From positions 310,001 to 374,000 of the forward strand of contig NZ_JAFCMB010000004.1 in the NCBI RefSeq assembly GCF_018130145.1: a stretch of DNA of 64,000 bases. The letters run 5' to 3'. Each line of letters opens with the position of its first letter. Within the stretch, counting starts at the first letter, position 1. The position numbers were made by a program, and so were the translations under genes. Below are positions 42,248-50,697 of the stretch, piece after piece. The notes under the pieces are model-generated. The model did no database searches. It had not been told where the DNA came from and saw only the letters and a list, made by a program, of their open reading frames with translations. This DNA is from Bradyrhizobium sp. AUGA SZCCT0176 (GTDB lineage: Bacteria > Pseudomonadota > Alphaproteobacteria > Rhizobiales > Xanthobacteraceae).

Positions 42248-43462
42248 GTGCGCCGTTTTCCTGGATCCCGACTTCACGCCCTCGGCATCGCCCTGTCGGT
42301 GCTGGCGGCCATCCCCGCGCAGGCGCAAGGCGCCGCGAAATACGACACGGGCGCTGACGACAAGACGATCAAGATCGGCACCACGGCCCCCCTCAGCGGG
42401 CCGGTTTCCGCCTTCGCGCAGATCGCGAAATCCGCCGAAGCCTATTTTCGCAAGATCAATGACGAAGGCGGCGTCAACGGGCGACGGATCCAGATGATCA
42501 TCGCGGACGACGCCTACAGTCCCCCAAAGACCGTCGAACAGACCCGCCGCCTGGTCGAAAGCGATGAGGTGCTGTTGATCTTCGGCGGCGTCGGAACGCC
42601 GACCAACAACGCCGTGCACAAATATCTCAACGACAAGAAGGTGCCGCAACTCTTCCTCGGCTCCGGCGCCGCGAAGTGGGACGATCCGAAGAGTTTCCCG
42701 TGGACGGTCGGCTGGCAGCCGACCTATCGCGACGAGGCTCTCGCCTATTCCAAATACATCAGGGACAGCCACCCGAGGGCAAAGATCGGCGTTCTCTATC
42801 AAAACGACGATCTAGGAAAAGACTATCTGAAGGCGCTGGAGGAAGGTCTCGGCGGCAGCGATCAGATCGTCTCCAAGGCGCCCTATGAAACCACCTCCCC
42901 CACCATCGATACCCAGATACTGCTCTTGAAGAGCAGCGGCGCCGATGTCGTACTGGTGGCGGCCACACCGAAATTCGCCGCGCAAGCGATCCGGAAGATC
43001 GCCGAGATCGGATGGAAGCCGACCACGATTATTTCAAACGTATCTGCCTCCATCAGCGGCGTGCTCGAACCGGCGGGGCGCGAGAATTCGGTCGGCGTCG
43101 TCTCCAGCCAGTATCTGAAAGACAGCACCGATCCCGGCCTGAAGGACGACCCTGGCTACGAGGAATGGCTGGCCTTCATGGAGAAATATCTGCCGGACGC
43201 CAACAAGAGCGACTGGCTGAACGTGTATGGCTACACCATCGCCCAGACATTGGTAACGACGCTCAAGGCCGCCGGTAACGATCTGACCCGCGCCAATGTG
43301 ATGAAGCAGGCGACCAACCTGAAAGACGTTCGCCTGCCGATGCTGATCAACGGCACCGCGGTGAGTAATTCGCCGGAACGCTATACGCCGATGACGAGCA
43401 TGCGGCTGATCCGCTATGACGGAACACGCTGGGTGCCGTTCGGCGATTTGTTGCGGAACTGA
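42248..43462 (+). CDS. Liv-type ABC transporter substrate-binding protein, TetR-controlled
   Basis: 404 residues from the GTG at 42248 after GGGAGGAG; the frame from 42140 runs through the operators and is not coding. A signal peptide (LHALGIALSVLAAIPAQAQG) precedes TIKIGTTAPLSGPVSAFAQI and KINDEGGVNGRRIQMIIADD. Segments such as KYLNDKKVPQLFLGSGAAKW and IGVLYQNDDLGKDYLKALEE are near-identical to the 39159 paralog, so the two probably bind related ligands. No transporter subunits accompany it. Confidence 0.91.
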   Translation: MRRFPGSRLHALGIALSVLAAIPAQAQGAAKYDTGADDKTIKIGTTAPLSGPVSAFAQIAKSAEAYFRKINDEGGVNGRRIQMIIADDAYSPPKTVEQTRRLVESDEVLLIFGGVGTPTNNAVHKYLNDKKVPQLFLGSGAAKWDDPKSFPWTVGWQPTYRDEALAYSKYIRDSHPRAKIGVLYQNDDLGKDYLKALEEGLGGSDQIVSKAPYETTSPTIDTQILLLKSSGADVVLVAATPKFAAQAIRKIAEIGWKPTTIISNVSASISGVLEPAGRENSVGVVSSQYLKDSTDPGLKDDPGYEEWLAFMEKYLPDANKSDWLNVYGYTIAQTLVTTLKAAGNDLTRANVMKQATNLKDVRLPMLINGTAVSNSPERYTPMTSMRLIRYDGTRWVPFGDLLRN

Positions 43463-43472
43463 CAAACCCGGC

Positions 43473-44363
43473 ATGGAGACGTTGAAAATTGGCAGCATGC
43501 GGATCGACCGGCTGGTCGAGATTGCCAGCCTGCCGTTTGAAAAGACCTGGTTGTTCGCCAACGTCGATGACGAGGTGATCGCGGCCAATCGCGGCTGGCT
43601 GGACGAGCGATACATCGAGCCCGACACCGGGCGGATGATCCTCAGCCACCACTCCTATGTGGTCCGCACCGAGCGATGGACAGCCCTGGTCGACACCTGC
43701 TGCGGCAATCACAAGCCGCGGCCGCGCGTCCCGGTATGGAACCAGCTCAACCAGCCTTATCTGGAAAACATGCAAGCACTCGGCGTTCGTCCCGAAGACG
43801 TCGACTTCGTGATGTGCACCCATCTGCACGTCGATCACGTCGGCTGGAACACGCGGCTCATCGACGGTCGCTGGGTCCCGACCTTCCCGAACGCACGCTA
43901 CCTGATGGGCCGCGCCGAGTATCGCCATTGGGAGCAGGCACACGCCACCAACCCCACAAATCCGGTCAATCACGGATCCTTCGCAGATTCGGTGTTGCCG
44001 GTGGTTGCCGCCGGACAGGCGGAATTCGTGGAAACCGACCATCTGCTGTTCGACGATCGAAACGCGATGGTGCACTTTGAGCCCGCCCCCGGCCATACGA
44101 TCGGCAATATGCAGATCCATTTGAATGGCAGGCATGATCACGCGGTGATGTCCGGCGACATCATCCATCATCCGATCCAGTGCGCGGCGCCCTGGCTGTC
44201 GAACGCGGCGGATTTCGATCGGGAGGCCGCGCGGGCCACCCGTATCAAACTGCTCGAGCGGCTCGCGGACACGCCGAGCATCCTGCTTGCGGCGCACTTT
44301 CCGGCACCGACCGCCGGCCGCGTGGTATCGAAGGGATCCGCCTTCCGGTTCGTTTTCCTGTAG
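43473..44363 (+). CDS. MBL-fold metallo-hydrolase
   Basis: A 296-residue cytosolic metallo-beta-lactamase-fold protein starting METLKIGSMRIDRLVEIAS ten bases after the binding-protein stop. Metal ligands are in CTHLHVDHVGWN, PAPGHTIGNM and the Asp of VMSGDIIHHP, with a last His in LLAAHFPAPTAGRV. The subgroup (MILSHHSYVVRT, LVDTCCGNHKPRP) includes many catabolic lactonases and esterases. In the TetR cluster it probably hydrolyses an ester or lactone made by the SDR route (inference). Confidence 0.88.
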   Translation: METLKIGSMRIDRLVEIASLPFEKTWLFANVDDEVIAANRGWLDERYIEPDTGRMILSHHSYVVRTERWTALVDTCCGNHKPRPRVPVWNQLNQPYLENMQALGVRPEDVDFVMCTHLHVDHVGWNTRLIDGRWVPTFPNARYLMGRAEYRHWEQAHATNPTNPVNHGSFADSVLPVVAAGQAEFVETDHLLFDDRNAMVHFEPAPGHTIGNMQIHLNGRHDHAVMSGDIIHHPIQCAAPWLSNAADFDREAARATRIKLLERLADTPSILLAAHFPAPTAGRVVSKGSAFRFVFL

Positions 44364-44365
44364 GC

Positions 44366-45415
44366 CTATTTCGGCGCAAACCCAAACGTCTTCTCGAAGC
44401 GCTTGGCATAGGCCGGCCAGACCTCGGGATTGACGATACGCGGCGGCCGCTTGCCGTCGAGCGCGTCGAGGATCTGTTCGGCGGCGATCCTGCCCATGTT
44501 GACGCGGGCTTCCCTGGTGACACCAGCGGTATGTGGGCTCGCCAGCACATTGTCGAACTGCAGCAGCGGGTGGTCCGGCGGCGGCGGCTCCTTGTCCCAG
44601 ACGTCGAGCCCGGCACCGGCGATCCGCTTGTCGCGCAGCGCGTTGTACAACGCGGCCTCGTCGTGAATGAAGCCGCGCGCGGTGGTGATGAAGAACGCAT
44701 GCGGCTGCATCAGCGCGAACTGTTTTGCGCCGATCATACGGCGATTGTCTTTTGTCAGTGGGCAGGAAATCGAAACGAAGTCCGAGCGGCGCATCAGATC
44801 GTCGAGCTCCACCTTCTCGGCGCCCCGCGCCGCGATTTCCTCCGCCGTCAGATAGGGATCATAGGCGATCACCTTCATGTGCAGCAGGCCCTTGCAGAGC
44901 TCGGCGATGCGACGGCCGACATTGCCTATCCCGACAACGCCGATGGTCTTGCCCTGCGCTTCGTTGCCGATCAGCGCATTGCGATTGACATTGGCCTCGC
45001 GCCGCAATGCGCGGTCGGATTCCAGAATGCGCTTCGACAGCGTCAGCAGCATGCCAAGCGCGTGCTCAGCCACGGAATTGGCGTTGCCACCGGTCTGGTT
45101 GACCACCAGCACGCCGGCCGCGGTGCAGGCGTCGACATCAACGGGGTCAAAGCCCGCGCCGTTGCTGGAGACGATGAGCAAATTCGGCGCCCGCTTCAGA
45201 AGATCTGCATGGGCATGGAAATGCGGCGCCAGTTCATCGCGCGCTGCCCCGATCTGATAGGCGTGCGCCGCGGCCAGAATCGGCGCCGCGACGGATTCAG
45301 GGCTCTCGTTTTCCAGCTTGTCGAGCCGCACATCGGCCCTGGCCTTCAGGATCTCGGTGTAGATCTCGTGGGCGAGATATTTGACGTAGAACACGCGCTT
45401 GTTGTTGACGGTCAT
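44366..45415 (-). CDS. D-2-hydroxyacid dehydrogenase family protein
   Basis: 349 residues from the ATG at 45415; a TTG at 45427 is also open. The NAD fold has KTIGVVGIGNVGRRIAELCK. Catalytic residues appear as Arg in TTARGFIHDEAALYNAL, Glu in GLDVWDKEPPPPDHPL and His in ASPHTAGVTREARVNMG. The N-terminal half is longer than in GhrA. It converges with the MBL gene two bases away and follows the amidohydrolase gene. The 2-oxo acid substrate is unknown; the TPP enzyme nearby may use its product. Confidence 0.87.
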   Translation of the reverse strand: MTVNNKRVFYVKYLAHEIYTEILKARADVRLDKLENESPESVAAPILAAAHAYQIGAARDELAPHFHAHADLLKRAPNLLIVSSNGAGFDPVDVDACTAAGVLVVNQTGGNANSVAEHALGMLLTLSKRILESDRALRREANVNRNALIGNEAQGKTIGVVGIGNVGRRIAELCKGLLHMKVIAYDPYLTAEEIAARGAEKVELDDLMRRSDFVSISCPLTKDNRRMIGAKQFALMQPHAFFITTARGFIHDEAALYNALRDKRIAGAGLDVWDKEPPPPDHPLLQFDNVLASPHTAGVTREARVNMGRIAAEQILDALDGKRPPRIVNPEVWPAYAKRFEKTFGFAPK

Positions 45416-45430
45416 CTTGTTGTGCAACTT

Positions 45431-46315
45431 TCAGTTCGGGAAGTCATAGAGTTTGGCGGGATTGGTGACGAGGATGCGCTGCTGCGTTGCCTTATCAGGC
45501 GTCCACATCTGAAACAATTCGAGAAGGTGTCCGGCGTCCGGCATTTCGCCCTCGACCCGCGGATGCGGCCAGTCGCCGCCCCAGACCAGGCGCTCCGGAT
45601 TCATCTTGACCAGCATCTCGTGGAACGGCCGCGCTTCGGGATAGTCAGGCGCGTTTTGGCTCAGCCGATGCGCGCCCGACAATTTCGCCCAGCACCAGCC
45701 CTCGCCGACCGCACGCAACAGGCTCTGGAAACCTTCGGTGCCTGTGCCGGCGCGCGCATCGGTGCGGCCCATGTGATCGATCACGACAGGCAGGCCGAGT
45801 TTTTTGAGGATCGGAATCGTCTGCGGCAGATCCTTGACATCGATCCAGAGCTGCAGGTGCCAGCCAAGCTCGGCCATGACAGGCGCAAGCTTCTCGGCCT
45901 TCGTCAACGGCACGCCGCCGCGATAGTGCAACTGACCATCACGAAAGAAGTGATTGAAGCGCAGGCCTCGGACGCCGGCGCCGTGCCACGCGCGCAGTTC
46001 GTCAGGCGAGACATTGGCGTCGGCCACCGCGACGCCGCGCAGGCGGCCGGGCTCTCGCCGCAGCGCATCGAGCATCGCCGCATTGTCGCGGCCGTGCGCA
46101 CTGCCCTGCACCAGCACGCCGCGCGCAAAGCCGAGCGTGTCGAGCATGCCGAGATATTTTTCCAGCGGCGCATCCGGCGGGGTGTAGCTGCGATCATCCG
46201 CATAGGGAAAGCGATCCGATGGGCCGAATACATGGGCATGGGTATCGCAGGCGCCAGGCGGCAACGGCACCTTGGGACGGCTGACAGGTCGGGGCGGAAG
46301 GCAGGCTGGAATCAT
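45431..46315 (-). CDS. Amidohydrolase 2 family protein (2-pyrone-4,6-dicarboxylate hydrolase-like)
   Basis: About 294 residues from the ATG at 46315; a GTG at 46327 behind AAGGCGG is a fair alternative. The TIM-barrel metal motif GACDTHAHVFGPSDRFPY is followed by FARGVLVQGSAHGRDNAAML, GVRGLRFNHFFRDGQLHYRG, the His of LPVVIDHMGRTDA and the late Asp of RLVWGGDWPHPRVEGEMPD. This resembles LigI-type lactonases acting on aromatic ring-cleavage products. It is flanked by a hydroxyacid dehydrogenase and a Bug-type binding protein. Confidence 0.85.
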   Translation of the reverse strand: MIPACLPPRPVSRPKVPLPPGACDTHAHVFGPSDRFPYADDRSYTPPDAPLEKYLGMLDTLGFARGVLVQGSAHGRDNAAMLDALRREPGRLRGVAVADANVSPDELRAWHGAGVRGLRFNHFFRDGQLHYRGGVPLTKAEKLAPVMAELGWHLQLWIDVKDLPQTIPILKKLGLPVVIDHMGRTDARAGTGTEGFQSLLRAVGEGWCWAKLSGAHRLSQNAPDYPEARPFHEMLVKMNPERLVWGGDWPHPRVEGEMPDAGHLLELFQMWTPDKATQQRILVTNPAKLYDFPN

Positions 46316-46331
46316 CGGAGGCACCACATCG

Positions 46332-47297
46332 TTATTCCGCCTTCATCCCGGAAGCTTTGATGATCGGCTCCCATTTTTCGTAATCGGCACGGATCCTGGC
46401 GTCGAATTGTTGCGGTGAGCTGCCGATCGGCTGCGCGCCGAGCTTGCCGAGGCGCTCCTTCACGGCCTCCGTGTTCAAGGCCGCGACGAAATCATGTGAG
46501 AGTTTTGTGAGTATCTCGGGCGGCATGCCGGCCGGTCCAAGCAGGCCCCACCACACGCCGGTGTCATAGCCCGGTACGGCTTCCGACATGCTCGGGACGT
46601 TGGGCAGGAGCGGCGCGCGATCGGCCGTGGTGACGGCGAGCGCACGAAGCGTGCCGGCTTGAAGCTGCCCGACCGATTCCGGGCCGTTGTTGAACGACAT
46701 CGGAATTTGCCCGCCGAGCAGATCGTTGATCGCGGGTGCCCCACCCTTGTACGGAATGGCGTTGAGATCGACTTTCGCGAGATTCTTCAGGAGTTCGCCA
46801 GCCAGATGCGTCGACGTGCCGGTGCCGGCATGGGCAAATGACAGACTGCCCGGCTTTGCCTTCGCCGCCGCGATCACATCGGCCACCGCCTTGAACGGAG
46901 AATCCGCACGCACCAGCAGGATATTGGGCGACGACCCGAGTAGCGAAATCGGCGTGAAGTCCTTGAAGGTGTCGTAGGGAATTTTGGGATACAGCAACGG
47001 ATTGGTGGCATGACCGCTCGCCACCATGATCAGCGTGTAGCCGTCAGGCGGCGAGGTCACGACCGCCTGCGAGGCAATGACGCCGCCGGCGCCCGGACGG
47101 TTCTCGACCACGACCGACTGGCCCCATTGCTTGGACACCACCTCACCCAGCGTGCGCGTCAGGACATCGACGCCGCCGCCGGCGGGATAGGGCACGAAAA
47201 TACGCACGGGCTTTGAAGGGAACGATTGCGCGGATGCCGCGCCCACCGCAGCGAGCATCAATGCCGCAACCGCAGCCATCCGGAACCAAACTCCCAC
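46332..47297 (-). CDS. Bug-family tripartite tricarboxylate transporter substrate-binding protein
   Basis: 321 residues from a GTG at 47297 with GGGAGG six bases upstream. The signal peptide (MAAVAALMLAAVGAASAQ) is followed by the Bug motifs FPSKPVRIFVPYPAGGGVDV, VVVENRPGAGGVIASQAVV and NAIPYKGGAPAINDLLGG. The family binds carboxylates in the periplasm and often lacks its own TctAB. None is adjacent here; a tctCBA set is 11 kb away. It heads the minus-strand unit with the amidohydrolase and dehydrogenase. Confidence 0.92.
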   Translation of the reverse strand: MGVWFRMAAVAALMLAAVGAASAQSFPSKPVRIFVPYPAGGGVDVLTRTLGEVVSKQWGQSVVVENRPGAGGVIASQAVVTSPPDGYTLIMVASGHATNPLLYPKIPYDTFKDFTPISLLGSSPNILLVRADSPFKAVADVIAAAKAKPGSLSFAHAGTGTSTHLAGELLKNLAKVDLNAIPYKGGAPAINDLLGGQIPMSFNNGPESVGQLQAGTLRALAVTTADRAPLLPNVPSMSEAVPGYDTGVWWGLLGPAGMPPEILTKLSHDFVAALNTEAVKERLGKLGAQPIGSSPQQFDARIRADYEKWEPIIKASGMKAE

Positions 47298-47498
47298 GGC
47301 AGCCCTCCCGATGTTCTCGTTATCTCACATTGTCGCATGCCGGCGCGTTGAAGCCATCGCCAAGTCTGCAGATCACGGTAACGATGAAGGCATGTTGACA
47401 ATCCCGCCCACGGCGTCAAGTTTCGGCGCAGCAAAATGCTGCGCGAAGGCACCACGTCGCGAACGCGAATTTTTCGGAAGATCGAGGGAGAAGACAGT

Positions 47499-48056
47499 AT
47501 GGCGGTTGCGGAGGAAAAAACCTCGCCCGAGATCTCGCAGGAGAAGAGCTGGCACGGCATCGTGCTGCAATCTCTCAAGCGCAACGATATCAGTCTGGTG
47601 CCCTATGTGCCCGATCGCATCCTGACGACGCTGATCAAGAACCTGCATGCCGATCCGTTTTTCACGACCTTTCCGACCGCGCGCGAGGAAGAAGCCGTCG
47701 GCATCGTCTCCGGCGCCTGGATGGGCGGGCGGCGGGGCGCGGTGCTGATGCAGACGTCGGGCTTTGCAACGCTCGCCAACGTGCTGGCCTCACTGGCGAT
47801 GCCCTACCAGATCCCGCTGATCTTGTTCGTGACCGAACGCGGCACGCTCGGCGAGTTCAACTACGGCCAGTCGCTGGTATGCCGCACCATGCGCCCGGTG
47901 CTGGATTCGCTGGCGATGGAGCATCACACCTGCACACGCCTCGACGAGTTCGAATTCATCTGCGACCGCTCGATCAAGCAGGCCATCACCACGCAGGCGC
48001 CGGTGGCGCTGATCCTTTCGCCGCTTTTGACCGGCGGCAAGACCTTCGACAAGTGA
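47499..48056 (+). CDS. TPP-dependent decarboxylase-like alpha subunit (ComD/phosphonopyruvate decarboxylase type)
   Basis: 185 residues from the ATG at 47499 behind AGGGAG. It is the pyrimidine-binding half of a split TPP enzyme: ISLVPYVPDRILTTLIKNLH, FPTAREEEAVGIVSGAWMGG with the activating Glu, GAVLMQTSGFATLANVLASL and the Thr/Glu of LILFVTERGTLGEF. The pattern resembles the alpha subunit of sulfopyruvate decarboxylase. An exact TTGACA lies at 47395-47400 in the divergent region but its -10 is poor. The substrate is presumably a short 2-oxo acid. Confidence 0.83.
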   Translation: MAVAEEKTSPEISQEKSWHGIVLQSLKRNDISLVPYVPDRILTTLIKNLHADPFFTTFPTAREEEAVGIVSGAWMGGRRGAVLMQTSGFATLANVLASLAMPYQIPLILFVTERGTLGEFNYGQSLVCRTMRPVLDSLAMEHHTCTRLDEFEFICDRSIKQAITTQAPVALILSPLLTGGKTFDK

Positions 48057-48064
48057 GCGATGTC

Positions 48065-48670
48065 ATGAACAACACCCCTGCCCGCAATACCAAGGTCATG
48101 AACCGCTTCGATCTCACCTCGCGGCTGGTCGCCAAGCTGAAGAACGAGGAAGCCGTGGTCGGCGGTATCGGCAACACCAATTTCGACCTGTGGGCCGCCG
48201 GCCACCGGCCGCAGAACTTTTACATGCTCGGCAGCATGGGTCTCGCCTTTCCGATCGCGCTCGGCGTCGCACTGGCGCAACCGAAGCGCCGCATCTTCGC
48301 GCTCGAAGGCGACGGCTCGCTGTTGATGCAACTGGGCGCGCTGTCGACGATCGCGACCCTAGCGCCGAAGAATCTTACGATGGTGGTGATGGACAACGGC
48401 GTCTACCAGATCACCGGCGCGCAGCCGACGCCAGGCGCTGTTGTGGCCGACATCGTTGCGATCGCGATCGCCAGCGGTCTCGGCAACAGCGCCTGGGCCG
48501 CCGACGAGGACGATTTCGAGCGCCTGATCGATCAATCCATGTCCACCGCGGGGCCGACCCTGATCGGCGTGCGGATCGACGACAAACCGGGCGTCGGCAT
48601 CACCCGGCGCGATCCCGTGCAGATCAGGGAACGGTTCATGCACGGGCTGGGTGTGCGGGAACCGCTCTAG
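48065..48670 (+). CDS. TPP-dependent decarboxylase-like beta subunit (ComE/phosphonopyruvate decarboxylase type)
   Basis: About 201 residues from the ATG at 48065; a GTG at 48053 overlapping the alpha stop is possible and would couple the two. The TPP-binding half shows MLGSMGLAFPIALGVALAQP, the GDG motif FALEGDGSLLMQLGALSTIA and VVMDNGVYQITGAQPTPG with the NN-like end. Alpha and beta together make one active enzyme. In the context of a hydroxyacid dehydrogenase that makes 2-oxo acids, decarboxylation to an aldehyde is the expected step. Confidence 0.83.
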   Translation: MNNTPARNTKVMNRFDLTSRLVAKLKNEEAVVGGIGNTNFDLWAAGHRPQNFYMLGSMGLAFPIALGVALAQPKRRIFALEGDGSLLMQLGALSTIATLAPKNLTMVVMDNGVYQITGAQPTPGAVVADIVAIAIASGLGNSAWAADEDDFERLIDQSMSTAGPTLIGVRIDDKPGVGITRRDPVQIRERFMHGLGVREPL

Positions 48671-48679
48671 CTTTTTGTT

Positions 48680-48753
48680 TTGACGCGTTTTCTTCACGCG
48701 AACCGGGCTCCATCCCGCATCAAGTGCGGGACAGGCTTTCGCTCGAAAACGCT
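48680..48753. repeat. Intergenic palindromic repeat, long form
   Basis: This copy shares both arms with 27985-28034 (TTGACGCGTTTTCTTCACGC, AACCGG and TTCGCTCGAAAACGCT). Its middle is about 24 bases longer and has its own small hairpin, CCCGCATCAAGTGCGGG. It starts 10 bases after the TPP beta stop and could end that transcript. The rest of the 48671-48834 gap has no gene. Confidence 0.75.
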
Positions 48754-48834
48754 CTAGTATTAGGCATTAACCACACGACATCGTGGCTGTTCGCAGGTGC
48801 AATATTCGCGTCCTGAACATGCTAAGCCGGGCTC

Positions 48835-49200
48835 ATGTCAATTGCCCTCAAGCTCTTCGCCTGGTGTCTTGCCGCAGCCGTCGCATTCGCAACCCTGGGG
48901 CCGCCGGGTTATCGGCCGCACGCCAGTATTCTCGGACAGGACGGCGAACATGCGCTCGCCTTCGTATTGCTTGGCCTCGCGTTCGGCCTGGCCTACACGC
49001 GAAACCGTTTGTTTACGGCGGCCACCGGCGTCGGCCTGACCGGCGTGATCGAGATCCTGCAATTCTGGGCGCCGGGGCGGCACGCGCGGCTGGAGGATTT
49101 TCTGGTCGACGCGTTTGCAGTCTGCGTTGGCCTCGCCGCTGCGGCGGCCTTCGATCTGGTCGTCAAGCGAACGCAACGATCGAGCGCCGGCGCGTCGTGA
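48835..49200 (+). CDS. VanZ-like membrane protein
   Basis: A 121-residue protein with about four hydrophobic segments (LKLFAWCLAAAVAFATLGPP, ALAFVLLGLAFGLAY, LFTAATGVGLTGVIEILQFW, AVCVGLAAAAAFDLVV). The VanZ pattern is visible: GEHALAFVLLG and GVIEILQFWAPGRHARLEDF, then D-x-x-V-D. Function of bacterial VanZ homologs outside glycopeptide resistance is unclear. No antibiotic-resistance context exists here. Confidence 0.8.
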   Translation: MSIALKLFAWCLAAAVAFATLGPPGYRPHASILGQDGEHALAFVLLGLAFGLAYTRNRLFTAATGVGLTGVIEILQFWAPGRHARLEDFLVDAFAVCVGLAAAAAFDLVVKRTQRSSAGAS

Positions 49201-49229
49201 CGGCCGGTGCGTCCTGACGCAACAATCCC

Positions 49230-49250
49230 CGCGGGAGGATTGCCCCCGCG
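49230..49250. terminator. Hairpin between convergent VanZ-like and DUF1236 genes
   Basis: CGCGGG (49230-49235) pairs with CCCGCG (49245-49250) around a 9-base loop, placed 30 bases after one stop and 24 after the other. It could serve as a bidirectional terminator. There is no clear T-run on either side. Confidence 0.45.
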
Positions 49251-49273
49251 AGGATCAATTGCAAGCTGTGCGC

Positions 49274-49663
49274 TTAGTCGATGATCTTGATGACCCGGCG
49301 CGTGCGCGGCTCCACAATCACGCGGCGATCATTGACGATCGCATAGCGATATTCGGTGTGGCTCGGCACCGTGCGCAATTCGACGGTCGCCGGCAGCGGC
49401 TCGCCCACGACGACCCGCTCACGCACCACGACCGACGGCCCGCGCTCGGCCTGGATCGACGTGATCACGGCATTCGGAATTTCCAATCCAAGGCCTACGG
49501 CCGCACCCACGGTGCCGCCAACGACCTCGCCGACCGGACCTCCGACCTGACCACCCGCTCGGGCGCCGTCCTGCGCGCCCTGAACGGTGGTGGATTGGGC
49601 AAACGCCGCGCCCGAAGTCAGCAGCGAAGCGGCAATCAGCGAAACAGCTAAACGATTGTTCAT
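49274..49663 (-). CDS. Exported DUF1236 domain protein
   Basis: 129 residues from the second of two adjacent ATGs, five bases after GGAGG. A signal peptide (RLAVSLIAASLLTSGAAFAQ) is followed by a Gly-rich segment (GARAGGQVGGPVGEVVGGTV) and the DUF1236 region VVVGEPLPATVELRTVPSH, with YRYAIVNDRRVIVEPRTRRV at the C-terminus. The family is abundant in Bradyrhizobium and relatives and has no known function; a periplasmic or envelope location is predicted. Confidence 0.9.
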   Translation of the reverse strand: MNNRLAVSLIAASLLTSGAAFAQSTTVQGAQDGARAGGQVGGPVGEVVGGTVGAAVGLGLEIPNAVITSIQAERGPSVVVRERVVVGEPLPATVELRTVPSHTEYRYAIVNDRRVIVEPRTRRVIKIID

Positions 49664-49783
49664 CATGTCCTCCAGTGAATTGATGGTGCGTTTCAACCAT
49701 CGGAGGCATCGGATGTTCCGGTTCCACGCGCGCCAATAAAGGGCACATGGAACAGGAAGTTCCGCATCAGGTTCCGCGTTCGA

Positions 49784-50671
49784 TCAAGTCTTTCCAATCT
49801 CGTGGTTAGCCATCATCTCCAGCGCCTTCACCATGCCGGAATGATCCCACGCCTTGCCGCCATGCGCCGCGCAGGAACTGAACAGCTGCTGTGCGATCGC
49901 CGTGTTCGGCAAGGATATGCCGAGCGAGCGCGCGCCTTCGAGGGCGAGGTTGAGATCCTTCTGATGCAGCTCGATGCGGAAACCCGGATCGAAATTGCGC
50001 TTGATCATGCGCTCGCCATGCACCTCGAGAATCCGCGACGACGCAAAGCCGCCCATCAGCGCCTGCCGCACCAGGGCCGGATCGGCACCGGCCTTCGATG
50101 CGAACAACAGCGCTTCGCCGACCGCCTCGATCGTCAGCGCGACGATGATCTGGTTGGCGACCTTGGTGGTCTGGCCGTCGCCATTGCCGCCGACCAGCGT
50201 GACGTTCTTGCCCATCTTGTCGAACACCGGCTTCATGGTGTTGAACGCGCGCTCGGGTCCACCCACCATGATGGTCAGGCTCGCCGCCTTGGCGCCGACC
50301 TCGCCGCCGGAAACCGGGGCATCGAGATAATCGGCGCCGAGCGCCTCGATCTTTTTGGCGAATTCTTTCGTGGCAAGCGGCGAGATCGAACTCATGTCGA
50401 CCACGATCTGGCCCTTTGAAATCCCCTGCGCGACGCCGCCCTCGGAGAACAACACCGCTTCGACATGCGGCGTGTCCGGCACCATGATGATGACGACGTC
50501 GGATTTTTCCGCGACCTCCTTGCCCGATTTGCAGGCCACCCCACCCTCAGCAACAAGCTCGGGCGGGATCGGCGCAACGTCGTGCAGGAACAGGCGATGG
50601 CCGGCAGTCTGGAGATGCTTCGCCATCGGGCGACCCATGGTGCCGAGGCCGATAAAGCCGATATCGATCAT
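49784..50671 (-). CDS. glxR: 2-hydroxy-3-oxopropionate (tartronate semialdehyde) reductase
   Basis: A 295-residue beta-hydroxyacid dehydrogenase: GFIGLGTMGRPMAKHLQTA for NAD(P), the substrate motif DAPVSGGEVGAKAASLTIMV and the catalytic lysine in GNGDGQTTKVANQIIVAL. Its place after gcl and hyi identifies the reaction: reduction of tartronate semialdehyde to D-glycerate, ending the glyoxylate carboligase route. It starts 26 bases after the hyi stop, so the three genes form one operon. Confidence 0.93.
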   Translation of the reverse strand: MIDIGFIGLGTMGRPMAKHLQTAGHRLFLHDVAPIPPELVAEGGVACKSGKEVAEKSDVVIIMVPDTPHVEAVLFSEGGVAQGISKGQIVVDMSSISPLATKEFAKKIEALGADYLDAPVSGGEVGAKAASLTIMVGGPERAFNTMKPVFDKMGKNVTLVGGNGDGQTTKVANQIIVALTIEAVGEALLFASKAGADPALVRQALMGGFASSRILEVHGERMIKRNFDPGFRIELHQKDLNLALEGARSLGISLPNTAIAQQLFSSCAAHGGKAWDHSGMVKALEMMANHEIGKT

Positions 50672-50697
50672 TTGGATTTTCCCTTGTTATTGACCAA

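Noticed and set aside
44180..46360. A 726-codon plus-strand open frame
   Set aside because: It runs antisense through the hydroxyacid dehydrogenase and amidohydrolase genes, both of which have clear family motifs; long antisense frames are common at this GC content and its peptide shows no domain.
47395..47423. TTGACA as a sigma-70 promoter for the TPP genes
   Set aside because: The -35 box is exact, but the hexamer 17 bases later (AAGTTT) is a poor -10, so it was mentioned only in passing.
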